Positions 1-7,820 of a stretch of 64,000 bases of DNA are shown piece after piece (the stretch's first letter is position 1; every line of letters begins with the position of its first letter). The notes beneath the pieces were generated by a model. That model was not told where the DNA came from. It saw only the letters and a list, made by a program, of their open reading frames with translations, and did not search any database. Origin of the DNA: Traorella massiliensis. Lineage in GTDB: Bacteria; Bacillota_I; Bacilli_A; Erysipelotrichales; Erysipelotrichaceae. The position numbers and the translations under genes are program-made. The DNA is taken from assembly GCF_900104665.1 (NCBI RefSeq), contig NZ_LT629969.1, positions 1,038,917 to 1,102,916 of the forward strand. Reading direction: 5' to 3'.

Positions 1-377
1 AAGCTCATTGGGAGGAGCTCTTCAATCGTTGTTTCAGTCTGCGAAGTACGGTTAGCCAGATAAATAGGCGTATCTTTGTTTAACAGTTCAACTAAGACCT
101 GACGGCAGGCACCACATGGAGCAGCGATCGTCTTCCCTTCACAAACGATGGCTAACGCCTTGATATCGTCTTTTCGAACACCATTCGAATATGCTGCGAA
201 AACAGCATTTCTTTCAGCACAGTTAGATAAGCCATAAGAGGCATTTTCTATATTTGCCCCGTCATAATAATCACCATTGAAGGTTTCAACACATGCTCCT
301 ACCCGGTAATTAGAATAAGGTGCATAAGCATTTTCTAAATTCTTAAAAGCTCTTTCTACCAATTTTTGATCAATCAT
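1..377 (-). CDS. cdd: Cytidine deaminase, C-terminus cut by window edge
   Basis: Deaminates cytidine and deoxycytidine to uridine and deoxyuridine in pyrimidine salvage. About 125 residues are visible. The zinc site is intact: the CAE motif near residues 53-55 (Cys ligand and catalytic Glu) and PCGAC near 87-91 (two Cys ligands). The start MIDQKLVERA overlaps the dgkA stop by ATGA, so translation is probably coupled. In Bacillus cdd also follows ybeY and dgkA. The protein runs off the left edge and lacks only its last few residues compared with the usual length of about 130. Confidence 0.95.
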   Translation of the reverse strand, partial: MIDQKLVERAFKNLENAYAPYSNYRVGACVETFNGDYYDGANIENASYGLSNCAERNAVFAAYSNGVRKDDIKALAIVCEGKTIAAPCGACRQVLVELLNKDTPIYLANRTSQTETTIEELLPMS

Positions 378-718
378 CGCAATACTCCTTTCAGGATCAT
401 ACATCCTATCACAACTGCATAGAAACTGGCAAGCAGGACACATCCGGCACTGAGATCTTTGATATACTTAATTTTTGGATTGATGCGCAAATCAACAAGA
501 TCACAAAGACGTTCAATGGCCGTATTTACCATTTCACATAAAACAACGATAAAGATACAGCTGATGATCCAAAGCCATTCTTCGCCATTAAACCCATAGA
601 TCCAGCCAAAAATAAGCACACAAACAGCAAATACCAGCTGAATCTGAATACTTTTATCTTTGCATGCGCTGACAAGCCCGCTAAAGGCCACCGCAAATTT
701 CTTAAAAAGTGAAATCAT
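374..718 (-). CDS. dgkA: Undecaprenol/diacylglycerol kinase (DgkA family)
   Basis: Small integral membrane kinase of 114 residues, the usual size for the family. It phosphorylates undecaprenol in Gram-positives and so recycles the lipid carrier for cell-wall synthesis. Three hydrophobic segments are visible (about 28-45, 50-65, 90-110). The conserved membrane-edge motif CEMVNTAIERLCDLVD (about 60-75) and a KDLSAGCVL stretch (about 88-96) are typical of the active site. It overlaps ybeY by 17 nt upstream and cdd by ATGA downstream, matching the Bacillus ybeY-dgkA-cdd order. Substrate preference is inferred from family and phylum. Confidence 0.93.
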   Translation of the reverse strand: MISLFKKFAVAFSGLVSACKDKSIQIQLVFAVCVLIFGWIYGFNGEEWLWIISCIFIVVLCEMVNTAIERLCDLVDLRINPKIKYIKDLSAGCVLLASFYAVVIGCMILKGVLR

Positions 719-1151
719 CTAAAATCACATCCTGCAAAGCAAACATTTCTTTTTCATCTTCATCATTCATGTGATCATATCCTAGAAGATGCAGAAGACC
801 ATGAGTACATAAAAAGCTGATTTCACGGCACTCGCTGTGACCATATTCTTTTGCCTGTTCACACACGGCATCCACACTGATAAAAATATCTCCCAGTTCC
901 GCTTCGATCTCTTCCAGCATCATTTCATCTTCACTATCTTTCAATGCAAAACTGATCACATCTGTAGGACGATCGATATTTCGATATGTTTTATTGATGT
1001 TGTGAATTTCACAAGCATCTACTAAAATGATCGATACGTCATAGTCACGATCTATCTTACATACTTCTTTTATTTTTTCAAAAATACTTTGAAATCTTTC
1101 TTCATATACATTCCATTTTTCATCATTTGTCTGATTGATGAGCGTTATCAT
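702..1151 (-). CDS. ybeY: Endoribonuclease YbeY (rRNA maturation factor)
   Basis: Metal-dependent endoribonuclease needed for 16S rRNA 3' end maturation and ribosome quality control. The diagnostic zinc motif HGLLHLLGYDH lies near the C-terminus, and the upstream RPTDVISFAL segment is also family-typical. The start is set at the ATG at 1151 because AGGTGG sits six bases upstream; the open frame extends further but without a ribosome binding site. The product is about 149 residues, normal for the family. It overlaps dgkA by 17 nt. Confidence 0.95.
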   Translation of the reverse strand: MITLINQTNDEKWNVYEERFQSIFEKIKEVCKIDRDYDVSIILVDACEIHNINKTYRNIDRPTDVISFALKDSEDEMMLEEIEAELGDIFISVDAVCEQAKEYGHSECREISFLCTHGLLHLLGYDHMNDEDEKEMFALQDVILDDFTF

Positions 1152-1174
1152 AGTCCACCTCGAATTCTTTTCTA

Positions 1175-1525
1175 TTATAGCATAAAAATGATAGCTTTCT
1201 TGCTCCAAATCATATAAAAATGTAATTTTGTCATTGTTATATAACCTTTTGCCGGATCAAAAAGCTTTACTTTCTTTTGAATATCTTCAACTAATACATA
1301 ATGACCCTTATGATCAAAACCAATAAATGCGATATAGGGTGTGTTTTTTATGAGATGAAGCGAAGCTACTGCCTGACAAGGCAGCACTTGATTTAACTCT
1401 TCAAACATTACTAACATATTTAAACCATGTTCATCTACCTTTTGTTCACAGTTATCAATCACTTCTTTTAGATCCTGATCTAACAATTCATTTAATCGTT
1501 TTAATACTTCAATACCACAATTCAT
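1175..1525 (-). CDS. Small C39-like cysteine peptidase domain protein
   Basis: A 116-residue soluble protein resembling a stand-alone peptidase C39-like domain. Visible signs are a Cys-Gly at residues 3-4 (candidate nucleophile), GHYV at 74-77 (candidate His) and FDPAKG at 89-94 (candidate Asp), in the order and spacing of the family. No signal peptide, ABC transporter or membrane part is attached. AGGAGG lies just before the ATG at 1525, which sets the start. It sits between phoH and ybeY, where Bacillus has yqfF. Substrate and role are unknown; it could also be an inactive cysteine-protease fold. Confidence 0.6.
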   Translation of the reverse strand: MNCGIEVLKRLNELLDQDLKEVIDNCEQKVDEHGLNMLVMFEELNQVLPCQAVASLHLIKNTPYIAFIGFDHKGHYVLVEDIQKKVKLFDPAKGYITMTKLHFYMIWSKKAIIFML

Positions 1526-1560
1526 AAAATACCTCCTACTTTTATATATCCATCTCAAAT

Positions 1561-1591
1561 AAAAAAAAGAAACTTTTTGTTTCTTTTTTAA
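1561..1591 (-). terminator. Terminator at end of phoH
   Basis: Read on the minus strand, AAGAAAC and GTTTCTT flank a short A-loop and are followed by a run of T. The stem begins at the phoH stop codon. It is AT-rich and probably partial, so read-through into the C39-like gene is possible. Confidence 0.6.
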
Positions 1592-2538
1592 GAATTTTCA
1601 TATTTTTCGTAACATTCAAGTATCTTTTGAACCATCGGATGACGCACGACATCATGACTTGTCAGTTCCACACAGCTGATACCTTCTACATCATGCAGAT
1701 ATTCGATAGCCTGTGTCAGCCCACACTCTTTTGGCTTTACAAGATCGATCTGACTCGTATCCCCTGTAATAACGATCTTTGAATTAAATCCCATACGTGT
1801 TAAAAACATCTTCATCTGAGAGCGTGTCGTATTCTGTGCTTCGTCAAGAATGATAAAAGCATTATCTAATGTCCTGCCACGCATATAAGCCAAAGGGGCG
1901 ATCTCAATGACATCCTTTTCCATGAGCTTTGTTACCTGCTCATTTCCCAGCATATCATATAAAGCATCATATAGAGGACGCAGATATGGATCTACTTTCT
2001 CCTTTAGATCACCAGGTAAAAATCCTAACGACTCTCCTGCCTCAACAGCCGGACGTGTTAAAACGATCCTAGAAAAAACACCTTTTTTTAATTGGCTTAC
2101 TGCATATACGACTGCCAGATAAGTCTTACCGGTTCCAGCAACCCCGCTGGCAAATACGATATCACTATTTTCCATGCTTTGTATAAGCACTCGCTGACCA
2201 ATTGTTTTAGGAAAAATCAGTTTGCCATTGAACGTTTTAGCAATCGGCTCACTAGAAAAATGAAGCTTCTTTGAATGAGGATATTTTTTTACCATATTGC
2301 ATAAATATTGAACATCACTCAACGATAGCTGATGGGTTTGTTCCATTAAGCTATAACAGTTTTTGATTACCTTTAGACATAAATCATTTTCTCCAAGACA
2401 AATCAAAGAATGATCTTCAAAAACAAGCTGACAGTCAAATTCATTTTCTAATAACTTCAAATATTGATCATTTGGACCGCAGAGCATTCTTCTTTCATCT
2501 ACTTCCCAATAAGAAACATCTAAGCTGTATTTATTCAT
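1588..2538 (-). CDS. phoH: PhoH family ATPase
   Basis: Cytoplasmic P-loop ATPase of the PhoH family, about 316 residues, the usual Firmicute length. The Walker A motif GVAGTGKT lies near residues 132-139 and a Walker B (IILDEAQN) near 230, followed by the conserved TRMG and GDTSQIDL segments. Its role is unclear, with RNA metabolism suspected in the family. The start is placed at ATG 2538, after AGGAGAAAGTG; a GTG one codon upstream is possible. It overlaps the end of yqfD by 8 nt, as in Bacillus where yqfC-yqfD-phoH form one cluster. Confidence 0.93.
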   Translation of the reverse strand: MNKYSLDVSYWEVDERRMLCGPNDQYLKLLENEFDCQLVFEDHSLICLGENDLCLKVIKNCYSLMEQTHQLSLSDVQYLCNMVKKYPHSKKLHFSSEPIAKTFNGKLIFPKTIGQRVLIQSMENSDIVFASGVAGTGKTYLAVVYAVSQLKKGVFSRIVLTRPAVEAGESLGFLPGDLKEKVDPYLRPLYDALYDMLGNEQVTKLMEKDVIEIAPLAYMRGRTLDNAFIILDEAQNTTRSQMKMFLTRMGFNSKIVITGDTSQIDLVKPKECGLTQAIEYLHDVEGISCVELTSHDVVRHPMVQKILECYEKYENS

Positions 2539-3436
2539 CACTTTCTCCTACTACCGCAATCATTTCATATAAAACATAATAATTGGACATTCTTATTGTA
2601 TCTGAATCTTCTTCAAATTGCAAAGGTATCTCTTTGACAATATATTCATCTTTGTCAAGAGATAACTGCATTCTGCTTTTTATCAGGCATAAATAATAAC
2701 TTAGGGCTTGTGGATATTTATTTTTAGATATCTCTACATCCACCCGTTCAAAAGTATAGGCATATACCTTTCCCAAAACATCGCTTGTTTTTTCCTCTTC
2801 CTTACTGTCCAAAATAATATGACTGACCAGGATATCATTTTTATGAACTTTTTGATTTACAGATACTACTTTATTTCCTTTCGCAACATCAAAAGCAGCA
2901 ATGACGCCATCTTTAGAAGCAACTAAATCATAAGGATGAAATTGTGTAAGTTTCATCTTTTCACGAGGAAGATAGTGGATTTCCAGCTTTGAGCCTTGTT
3001 GATGGACTGCATACCAGTTAAGATCCTGATTCAATTCTGTAAGCTTTTGATAGATAGAAGAAGAATCCCAATAAAAAAAAGGAGGCTGAAACTGTTTTAA
3101 ATGAGTTTCGATCAGTTTATGATGATAATCACTTTCACCTAGAATCTCAATCTGAAAAATCGTTTTTGATAATCCAAAAAATAACAGCAGCGAACAAAAT
3201 AAAGCAATTATCTTCTCTTTGCTTGTAAATATACGTAACAGCATCCCGATCATTCCTATAGTATATTGAAAATGAATGAGCGGATGTTCCTGTAATTTTT
3301 TTCGATACTTATAAGTAGAAGAAAAATAAACAAATTGATCTTCTTTTAAATGATAAACACAAATATGATGTGACTTCACATACGACATAAGCTCGTACAT
3401 ATCACATTCCGCCTTATAAATATCATACCCTTTCAT
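2531..3436 (-). CDS. yqfD: Sporulation protein YqfD
   Basis: 301-residue protein with one membrane segment (about residues 72-95), matching the YqfD/SpoIV-like family needed for efficient sporulation. The N-terminal 70 residues lie before the membrane anchor and a large C-terminal domain follows. Identification rests on overall layout and on context: it lies between yqfC and phoH exactly as in Bacillus. The protein is about 100 residues shorter than Bacillus YqfD. It overlaps yqfC by 14 nt and phoH by 8 nt. No strong ribosome binding site is seen before the ATG, so translation may depend on coupling with yqfC. Confidence 0.8.
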   Translation of the reverse strand: MKGYDIYKAECDMYELMSYVKSHHICVYHLKEDQFVYFSSTYKYRKKLQEHPLIHFQYTIGMIGMLLRIFTSKEKIIALFCSLLLFFGLSKTIFQIEILGESDYHHKLIETHLKQFQPPFFYWDSSSIYQKLTELNQDLNWYAVHQQGSKLEIHYLPREKMKLTQFHPYDLVASKDGVIAAFDVAKGNKVVSVNQKVHKNDILVSHIILDSKEEEKTSDVLGKVYAYTFERVDVEISKNKYPQALSYYLCLIKSRMQLSLDKDEYIVKEIPLQFEEDSDTIRMSNYYVLYEMIAVVGESDE

Positions 3437-3629
3437 AAGCTAAAAAATCCACTTTCCTGATACTTCCTTTTAAAATAATTTCATCGGCATTCAGATAGCT
3501 AATAAAAAGATTTTCTCCACAAATCACAACAGTTGAATGAGCCGTTTCAATATGTATCTCTTGCGTCGATACCTTAGTGATTTTTTTATAATGAATGATT
3601 CTAATTCTTTCATCGGATAATGTGATCAT
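3423..3629 (-). CDS. yqfC: Sporulation protein YqfC (YabP/YqfC family)
   Basis: Short protein of 68 residues. The segment ending NADEIILKGSI resembles the conserved end of Bacillus YqfC (PEEILLEGTI). YqfC acts with YqfD in the mother cell. The start is uncertain. ATG 3629 has GAGGTG close upstream and a SigE-like -10 further up. An in-frame GTG at 3677 would give 84 residues and an N-terminus (MFRLF) that also aligns loosely with Bacillus YqfC, but it has no ribosome binding site and lies only 11 nt past the rpsU terminator stem. I chose 3629. Confidence 0.75.
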   Translation of the reverse strand: MITLSDERIRIIHYKKITKVSTQEIHIETAHSTVVICGENLFISYLNADEIILKGSIRKVDFLAYERV

Positions 3630-3644
3630 CAGACACCTCATTTC

Positions 3645-3652
3645 ATTATATG
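3645..3652 (-). promoter_or_regulatory. SigE-like -10 element before yqfC
   Basis: On the minus strand CATATAAT matches the mother-cell SigE -10 pattern (CATACAnT) at most positions and is also a good SigA TATAAT. No clear -35 was found. It lies 15 nt before the yqfC ATG at 3629, implying a leader of only about 8 nt. yqfC is SigE-dependent in Bacillus, which is why this is listed. Confidence 0.35.
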
Positions 3653-3687
3653 AAAGAGAAGTGAATAATCTGAACACATTTGAAGCA

Positions 3688-3712
3688 TAAAAAAAGAAGC
3701 AGCTGCTTCTAT
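3688..3712 (-). terminator. rpsU terminator
   Basis: A perfect 16-bp palindrome AGAAGCAGCTGCTTCT (3695-3710) is followed on the minus strand by seven T. The stem overlaps the last base pairs of the rpsU stop codon region. Confidence 0.85.
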
Positions 3713-3888
3713 TTTGAGCGTCTAGCTTTGCGTGCTGCTTCTTGTTTCAATTTGCGACGTACGCGTGGTTTAACATAAAACTCTCTTTTACGAGCCTCAG
3801 CAAGGGTACCGTTTCTAGATACTTGTCGTTTAAATCTACGTAAAGCATCATCTAAAACTTCGTTCTCTTTTAACACTACTTTTGGCAT
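3709..3888 (-). CDS. rpsU: 30S ribosomal protein S21
   Basis: 59-residue basic ribosomal protein, the normal size for S21. It begins [10 protein letters not shown] and contains the family stretch [16 protein letters not shown] followed by an Arg/Lys-rich tail. It is part of the small subunit platform and helps mRNA start-site selection. GGGAGG lies upstream of the ATG. A consensus SigA promoter precedes it and a strong hairpin terminator follows, so it is probably a single-gene transcript with some read-through into yqfC. rpsU also lies upstream of yqfC in Bacillus. Confidence 0.97.
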   Translation of the reverse strand: MPKVVLKENEVLDDALRRFKRQVSRNGTLAEARKREFYVKPRVRRKLKQEAARKARRSK

Positions 3889-3921
3889 CTACAAAAACCT
3901 CCCTTCCGAGCAAGCATGTAC

Positions 3922-3950
3922 ATTATACATAATTTCACATAATTATGCAA
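3922..3950 (-). promoter_or_regulatory. SigA promoter of rpsU
   Basis: Minus strand TTGCAT (3945-3950), 17-nt spacer, TATAAT (3922-3927). Transcription would start about 26 nt upstream of the rpsU start codon. Confidence 0.8.
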
Positions 3951-4054
3951 GATTTTATGGAAATTTTTTCATTAAATTTCCTTTTTTAATAACTCATTTT
4001 AAAAAATCATGCAAATTTCCGTCAAAAACTATGATATATTCTTCATCATTGGAT

Positions 4055-4603
4055 TTATTTTATGTAAATTCTTTTTGGTAAACGATATAGCAGACCAGAT
4101 ACCACAAGGATACTTAATAATCGATCAAGATAATCAGTAATCACTTGAACAATAAAACAGCTCATCGTTAATCCTAATGGTGTTTTGGCTAGCAGTTGGA
4201 CTAAAATGCTTGAACCCGAGGAAGTAATTCCTCCAAACAATATTGCGCTAATACAAGCACTACAAAGTGATGTGGGGATCGTTATCATAATGGCAGCAAG
4301 AAATGGCCAGCTATGATTCGAAGTTTTTTTCTTCCATACCCATCCGCTTAAAAGTCCCAAAAGGATCCCTACAGGCGCGAAATACAAGGAATAGATATCA
4401 CTTGTCATTCCCAGTAATAAACCACTTAAAAAAGAGGGCAGCATGCCTAAGAGTGGTCCGTAGAGAGCACTTATAAATAAAGTACCGATACTATCTAGAT
4501 AAATAGGCAATCGCAGCAATAAAGCTATTTGCCCTCCTGCAATATTCATAACGACTGCAAATGCGATCATACATATCTGAAAGATTGAAAACTTAGCTTT
4601 CAT
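4055..4603 (-). CDS. ECF transporter S component, probable nucleoside-related substrate
   Basis: 182-residue polytopic membrane protein with about five or six hydrophobic segments and short loops, the size and layout of ECF-type substrate-binding S components. The stretch YLDSIGTLFISALYGPLLG is typical of that superfamily. It overlaps the nucleoside hydrolase gene by ATGA, so I infer uptake of a nucleoside or a related compound. No ATPase or T component is encoded nearby, so it would rely on a shared energizing module. The substrate is inference only. Confidence 0.75.
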   Translation of the reverse strand: MKAKFSIFQICMIAFAVVMNIAGGQIALLLRLPIYLDSIGTLFISALYGPLLGMLPSFLSGLLLGMTSDIYSLYFAPVGILLGLLSGWVWKKKTSNHSWPFLAAIMITIPTSLCSACISAILFGGITSSGSSILVQLLAKTPLGLTMSCFIVQVITDYLDRLLSILVVSGLLYRLPKRIYIK

Positions 4604-5586
4604 TGTTCCTCCTTAACGATCAGTTTATGTAATAGAGATAATTCATCTTTCTTTTTATGAAGCAGACATTCAAAAAACAATTCAAAAAAGCCATCGACAT
4701 CTACTTCATTTAAAACATAAGCATTTGGTTTTTTTCTGTGATATCCATAAGCATCTACGATTGACTGTCCCCTTGAAAGAGATTCAGTTTCAATCTGTAC
4801 ATAAGACTTAAATCCATGACATAAATCAGGTTGCATAAAATAGGCCATTGCCAAAGGATCATTAATGACACAGCCAACGATATGTTCCCATTCCCAATGA
4901 AAGTCAAAATAATACTTTGTGATCTTACGTATAAATTCACCTTTATCAGAATCTAGTCTTTCTATATAAGAAAGAAGATTTGGTGTCAATACGATCTTTC
5001 GAGTAACATCTAATCCAGCCATGTGAATCAAACGATCTAACTTTGACATTTGCTGATAAACAAGCGAAGCTGCTTCAGGATCTTCCCAGTAATTATACTC
5101 TGCCACTGGTGAACAATTTCCATGAGCCTTATAACTGCCTCCCATCGAAACAAGCATTTCGATGTTATTAAATGCTTGTTCATCTACTTTTATCAAATGA
5201 GCAAGATTGGTTAATGGACCAAGTGCGATCACACTGCATCTTTCCTGATTCAGTGTTTTTGATAAAAATTCAACTGCCGTAAGCGACTGCTGATAACCTT
5301 CAACATTTTCCAAGAAACTCTCTCCAAGCCCATCGCTGCCATGGGTGTCTAAAGCACTGATATATTCTTTTTTTAATGGCTGAGAGGCACCGATATATAC
5401 AGGAATATCTAAACGATTCATCTGTTTCAATACTTTTTTCGCATTTTCAAATCCCATCTCAACAGGAGAATTTCCACATACGATCGTAATTCCTAACACT
5501 TCAATATCACTGGACGATAAAGCCAGCATGATTGCTAAACTATCATCAATACCGGGATCACAGTCAATTATGATTTTACGTTTCAT
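4600..5586 (-). CDS. Ribonucleoside hydrolase (inosine-uridine preferring family)
   Basis: 328-residue nucleoside hydrolase that splits the N-glycosidic bond of ribonucleosides to base and ribose. The calcium-binding DCDPGIDDS motif is at residues 8-16, HGSDGLG lies near 82-88, and the C-terminal INDPLA segment supplies the remaining Asp ligand. Length is normal. The ATGA overlap with the downstream ECF S component points to combined uptake and cleavage. Whether it prefers purine or pyrimidine nucleosides (rihA, rihB, rihC types) cannot be decided here, so no symbol is given. Confidence 0.9.
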   Translation of the reverse strand: MKRKIIIDCDPGIDDSLAIMLALSSSDIEVLGITIVCGNSPVEMGFENAKKVLKQMNRLDIPVYIGASQPLKKEYISALDTHGSDGLGESFLENVEGYQQSLTAVEFLSKTLNQERCSVIALGPLTNLAHLIKVDEQAFNNIEMLVSMGGSYKAHGNCSPVAEYNYWEDPEAASLVYQQMSKLDRLIHMAGLDVTRKIVLTPNLLSYIERLDSDKGEFIRKITKYYFDFHWEWEHIVGCVINDPLAMAYFMQPDLCHGFKSYVQIETESLSRGQSIVDAYGYHRKKPNAYVLNEVDVDGFFELFFECLLHKKKDELSLLHKLIVKEEQ

Positions 5587-5606
5587 TCAATCATCCTTTC
5601 ACTCAT

Positions 5607-5638
5607 AAAAAGACCCTGCCTATAATATAAGCAAGGTC
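5607..5638 (-). terminator. Terminator after deoC
   Basis: GACCTTGC and GCAGGGTC form a stem with one G-T pair and an 11-nt AT loop, followed by five T on the minus strand. It separates deoC from the nucleoside hydrolase gene. Confidence 0.75.
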
Positions 5639-5700
5639 ATGAATCTATTTATTCATTTTGCCTATTATTATACTGGGAGGTTTGGAACCAGTTTCATATT

Positions 5701-6363
5701 TTAATATGAAGTTTTAACATTTTCATTATTCATCAGTTTTACACCGGAGCTTGTCCCAATACGGTCAGCCCCAATCTTGATCATTTCATCCATTTCTTCA
5801 GGGGTACGAACACCACCGGCAGCCTTCACCTTGCAGGCCCCTTTAACGGCATCTACCATCACCTTAACAACATGCGGATTTGCTCCTTCTGTTGAGAAGC
5901 CCGTGCTTGTCTTAACAAAAGTTGCTTTCGCTTTTACACAGCATTCACATGCTGAAACGATCTGTTCATCAGTTAAAAGACAAGTCTCAAGGATAACTTT
6001 AACACATTTACCCTGTGCTGCTTCTACAACAGCTTCAATATCTTTGATAACTGTATTTGTATCGCCATCGATCAAAGCTCCGATATTCATGACCATGTCA
6101 ACTTCATCAGCACCATTGGCAATTGCCTGCTTTGTTTCAAAAGCTTTTGATTCACTGGTTGTAGCACCTAAAGGAAAGCCGATCACCGTACAAACCATCA
6201 CATCACTGTCTTTTAATTTTTCAGCACATGTTTTCACCCAAGATGGATTGACACATACACTGGCAAAATCATATTCCAATGCTTCATCGCATAATTTAAG
6301 AATCTGTGCTTTTGTTGACTGCGGTTTTAATAATGTGTGATCGATATACTTACTCTTCTTCAT
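5701..6363 (-). CDS. deoC: Deoxyribose-phosphate aldolase
   Basis: Class I aldolase that splits 2-deoxyribose 5-phosphate into acetaldehyde and glyceraldehyde 3-phosphate, the last step of deoxynucleoside breakdown. 220 residues, normal. Visible landmarks are IDHTLLKP at the N-terminus, GFPLGAT and the NGADEVDMV segment, and the Schiff-base lysine in VKTSTGF. The start is the ATG at 6363 because GGAGGAAG lies before it. It overlaps the end of murE by 14 nt, an unusual partner; functionally it belongs with cdd, pdp and add elsewhere in the window. Confidence 0.96.
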   Translation of the reverse strand: MKKSKYIDHTLLKPQSTKAQILKLCDEALEYDFASVCVNPSWVKTCAEKLKDSDVMVCTVIGFPLGATTSESKAFETKQAIANGADEVDMVMNIGALIDGDTNTVIKDIEAVVEAAQGKCVKVILETCLLTDEQIVSACECCVKAKATFVKTSTGFSTEGANPHVVKVMVDAVKGACKVKAAGGVRTPEEMDEMIKIGADRIGTSSGVKLMNNENVKTSY

Positions 6364-7819
6364 TTTCTTCCTCCTCAATACCTAAATAGTATTTTCTGAT
6401 TGCTCTTTTGGCGGCCTTTTGGTCACCCATGTAATACTGCTTTCCGTTTTCATAAGCCATGTAATCTTCATCACCTTTACCAAGGATTAAAATAGTATCT
6501 TTCACGTTGGCAATTTCTATAGCCTGACGGATCGCATCACTTCTATCAGGAATATAGATCGTATTGGCATTTTCAATACCGCTTTTAATATCATTTGCGA
6601 TAGCAGTTGGATCATCTGTACGTGGATCTTCATCCGTGATGATGATATTGCCGCAATAGCGATCGGCAATGCTTCCCATAACTTTTCTTTTCTTCGCATC
6701 ACGTCTTCCTGCACTTCCAAATACCGCAATGATATTACGATCACTTGGGGTAATCATTTGAGCATATTCAAATATCTTTTCAAAACCATCAGGGGTATGT
6801 GCATAATCAACGATAACATTAAATGGCTGACCTTCATCAATACGCTCTAAACGTCCATCCACCTGTTTAAGATCATTCACACATTCAAGAATCTTTTCTA
6901 AATCAAGACCTCCCTGATGCATACCAGCAATAGCTGCCAAAAGATTATAGACGTTATATAAAGCAACAAGGTTGGTATGTACAGGATATTCTTTATTTTC
7001 ATAAATCAAGGAAAAATTTGTTCCTTCGATCCCTAATTGAATGTTATCAGCACGATAATCAGCATCATTTTGAATACCATATGTTACTACTCTTCCATTT
7101 GAAGCTTTTTTAAATTCTTCAAAAGAATTATCATCAACATTCAAAACACAAACACCTTTTTCAGAAATCATTTCAAAAAGTTTTCGTTTAGCTTTTAAGT
7201 AATTTTCAAAAGTTCCATGGTAATCTAAATGATCATAAGTTAAATTTGTAAAGATAGCAATATCAAAATCAACACCATTGACACGATTTTGCTCCAGACC
7301 ATGAGAGCTAACCTCCAGTGAACAAGCTTTCATTCCGGCTTTCACCATATCTTTAAACACCGATTGAAGCATGATGGCATCAGGTGTTGTAAGATATGGT
7401 GGTAAGGTGACATCACCATAACTAATAGAAATCGTACCAATATAGCCACAAGGCTCAAATCTTGAATGAACATCACGAATGACCTTTGTAATCGTACTTT
7501 TACCATTTGTTCCAGTTACACCATAGATCTTCATCTTTTTTGATGGATAGCCATAAAAACGGGCGGCTACACGAGCCATCGTATCGCTGACATCTTCAAC
7601 ACGAATATATACGATTCCCTTTTGCTTTTCACTGATATCCTCTGAATGAACGATACATACGGCCCCATTTTCAATGGCTTGTGCAATAAATTCATGACCA
7701 TCATGAACAAGACCATCCATACAGAAAAACATCCCATTTTTTACTTTCTTTCGAGAATCATAAAAAAGTGTTTTGATCTCTATCTCTGGTGCATTTTCAA
7801 ATAAATCTGAACATTTCAT
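6350..7819 (-). CDS. murE: UDP-MurNAc-tripeptide synthetase MurE
   Basis: Mur ligase adding the third amino acid of the peptidoglycan stem peptide, 489 residues. The ATP-binding motif [10 protein letters not shown] lies near residues 103-112, followed by the usual [11 protein letters not shown] and the C-terminal Mur ligase domain. The amino-acid recognition motif reads EDPR (in DEDPRTDDP) instead of the DNPR of typical meso-diaminopimelate enzymes. The Arg is kept but the Asn is not, so the added residue (DAP or Lys) is uncertain. It is followed by deoC with an overlap and preceded by mtaB. Confidence 0.95.
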   Translation of the reverse strand: MKCSDLFENAPEIEIKTLFYDSRKKVKNGMFFCMDGLVHDGHEFIAQAIENGAVCIVHSEDISEKQKGIVYIRVEDVSDTMARVAARFYGYPSKKMKIYGVTGTNGKSTITKVIRDVHSRFEPCGYIGTISISYGDVTLPPYLTTPDAIMLQSVFKDMVKAGMKACSLEVSSHGLEQNRVNGVDFDIAIFTNLTYDHLDYHGTFENYLKAKRKLFEMISEKGVCVLNVDDNSFEEFKKASNGRVVTYGIQNDADYRADNIQLGIEGTNFSLIYENKEYPVHTNLVALYNVYNLLAAIAGMHQGGLDLEKILECVNDLKQVDGRLERIDEGQPFNVIVDYAHTPDGFEKIFEYAQMITPSDRNIIAVFGSAGRRDAKKRKVMGSIADRYCGNIIITDEDPRTDDPTAIANDIKSGIENANTIYIPDRSDAIRQAIEIANVKDTILILGKGDEDYMAYENGKQYYMGDQKAAKRAIRKYYLGIEEEENEEE

Positions 7820-7820
7820 T

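Noticed and set aside
3959-3987. Hairpin GGAAATTT/AAATTTCC followed by T on the plus strand
   Set aside because: No plus-strand gene precedes it. On the minus strand the T tail is poor, so it is not listed as a terminator for the ECF gene.
5667-5672. TATAAT before the nucleoside hydrolase gene
   Set aside because: No acceptable -35 or extended -10 was found at the right distance, so the promoter call is too weak.
5777-6340. 187-codon plus-strand ORF
   Set aside because: Antisense to deoC; no ribosome binding site or family-like sequence, and the minus-strand protein is a clear aldolase.
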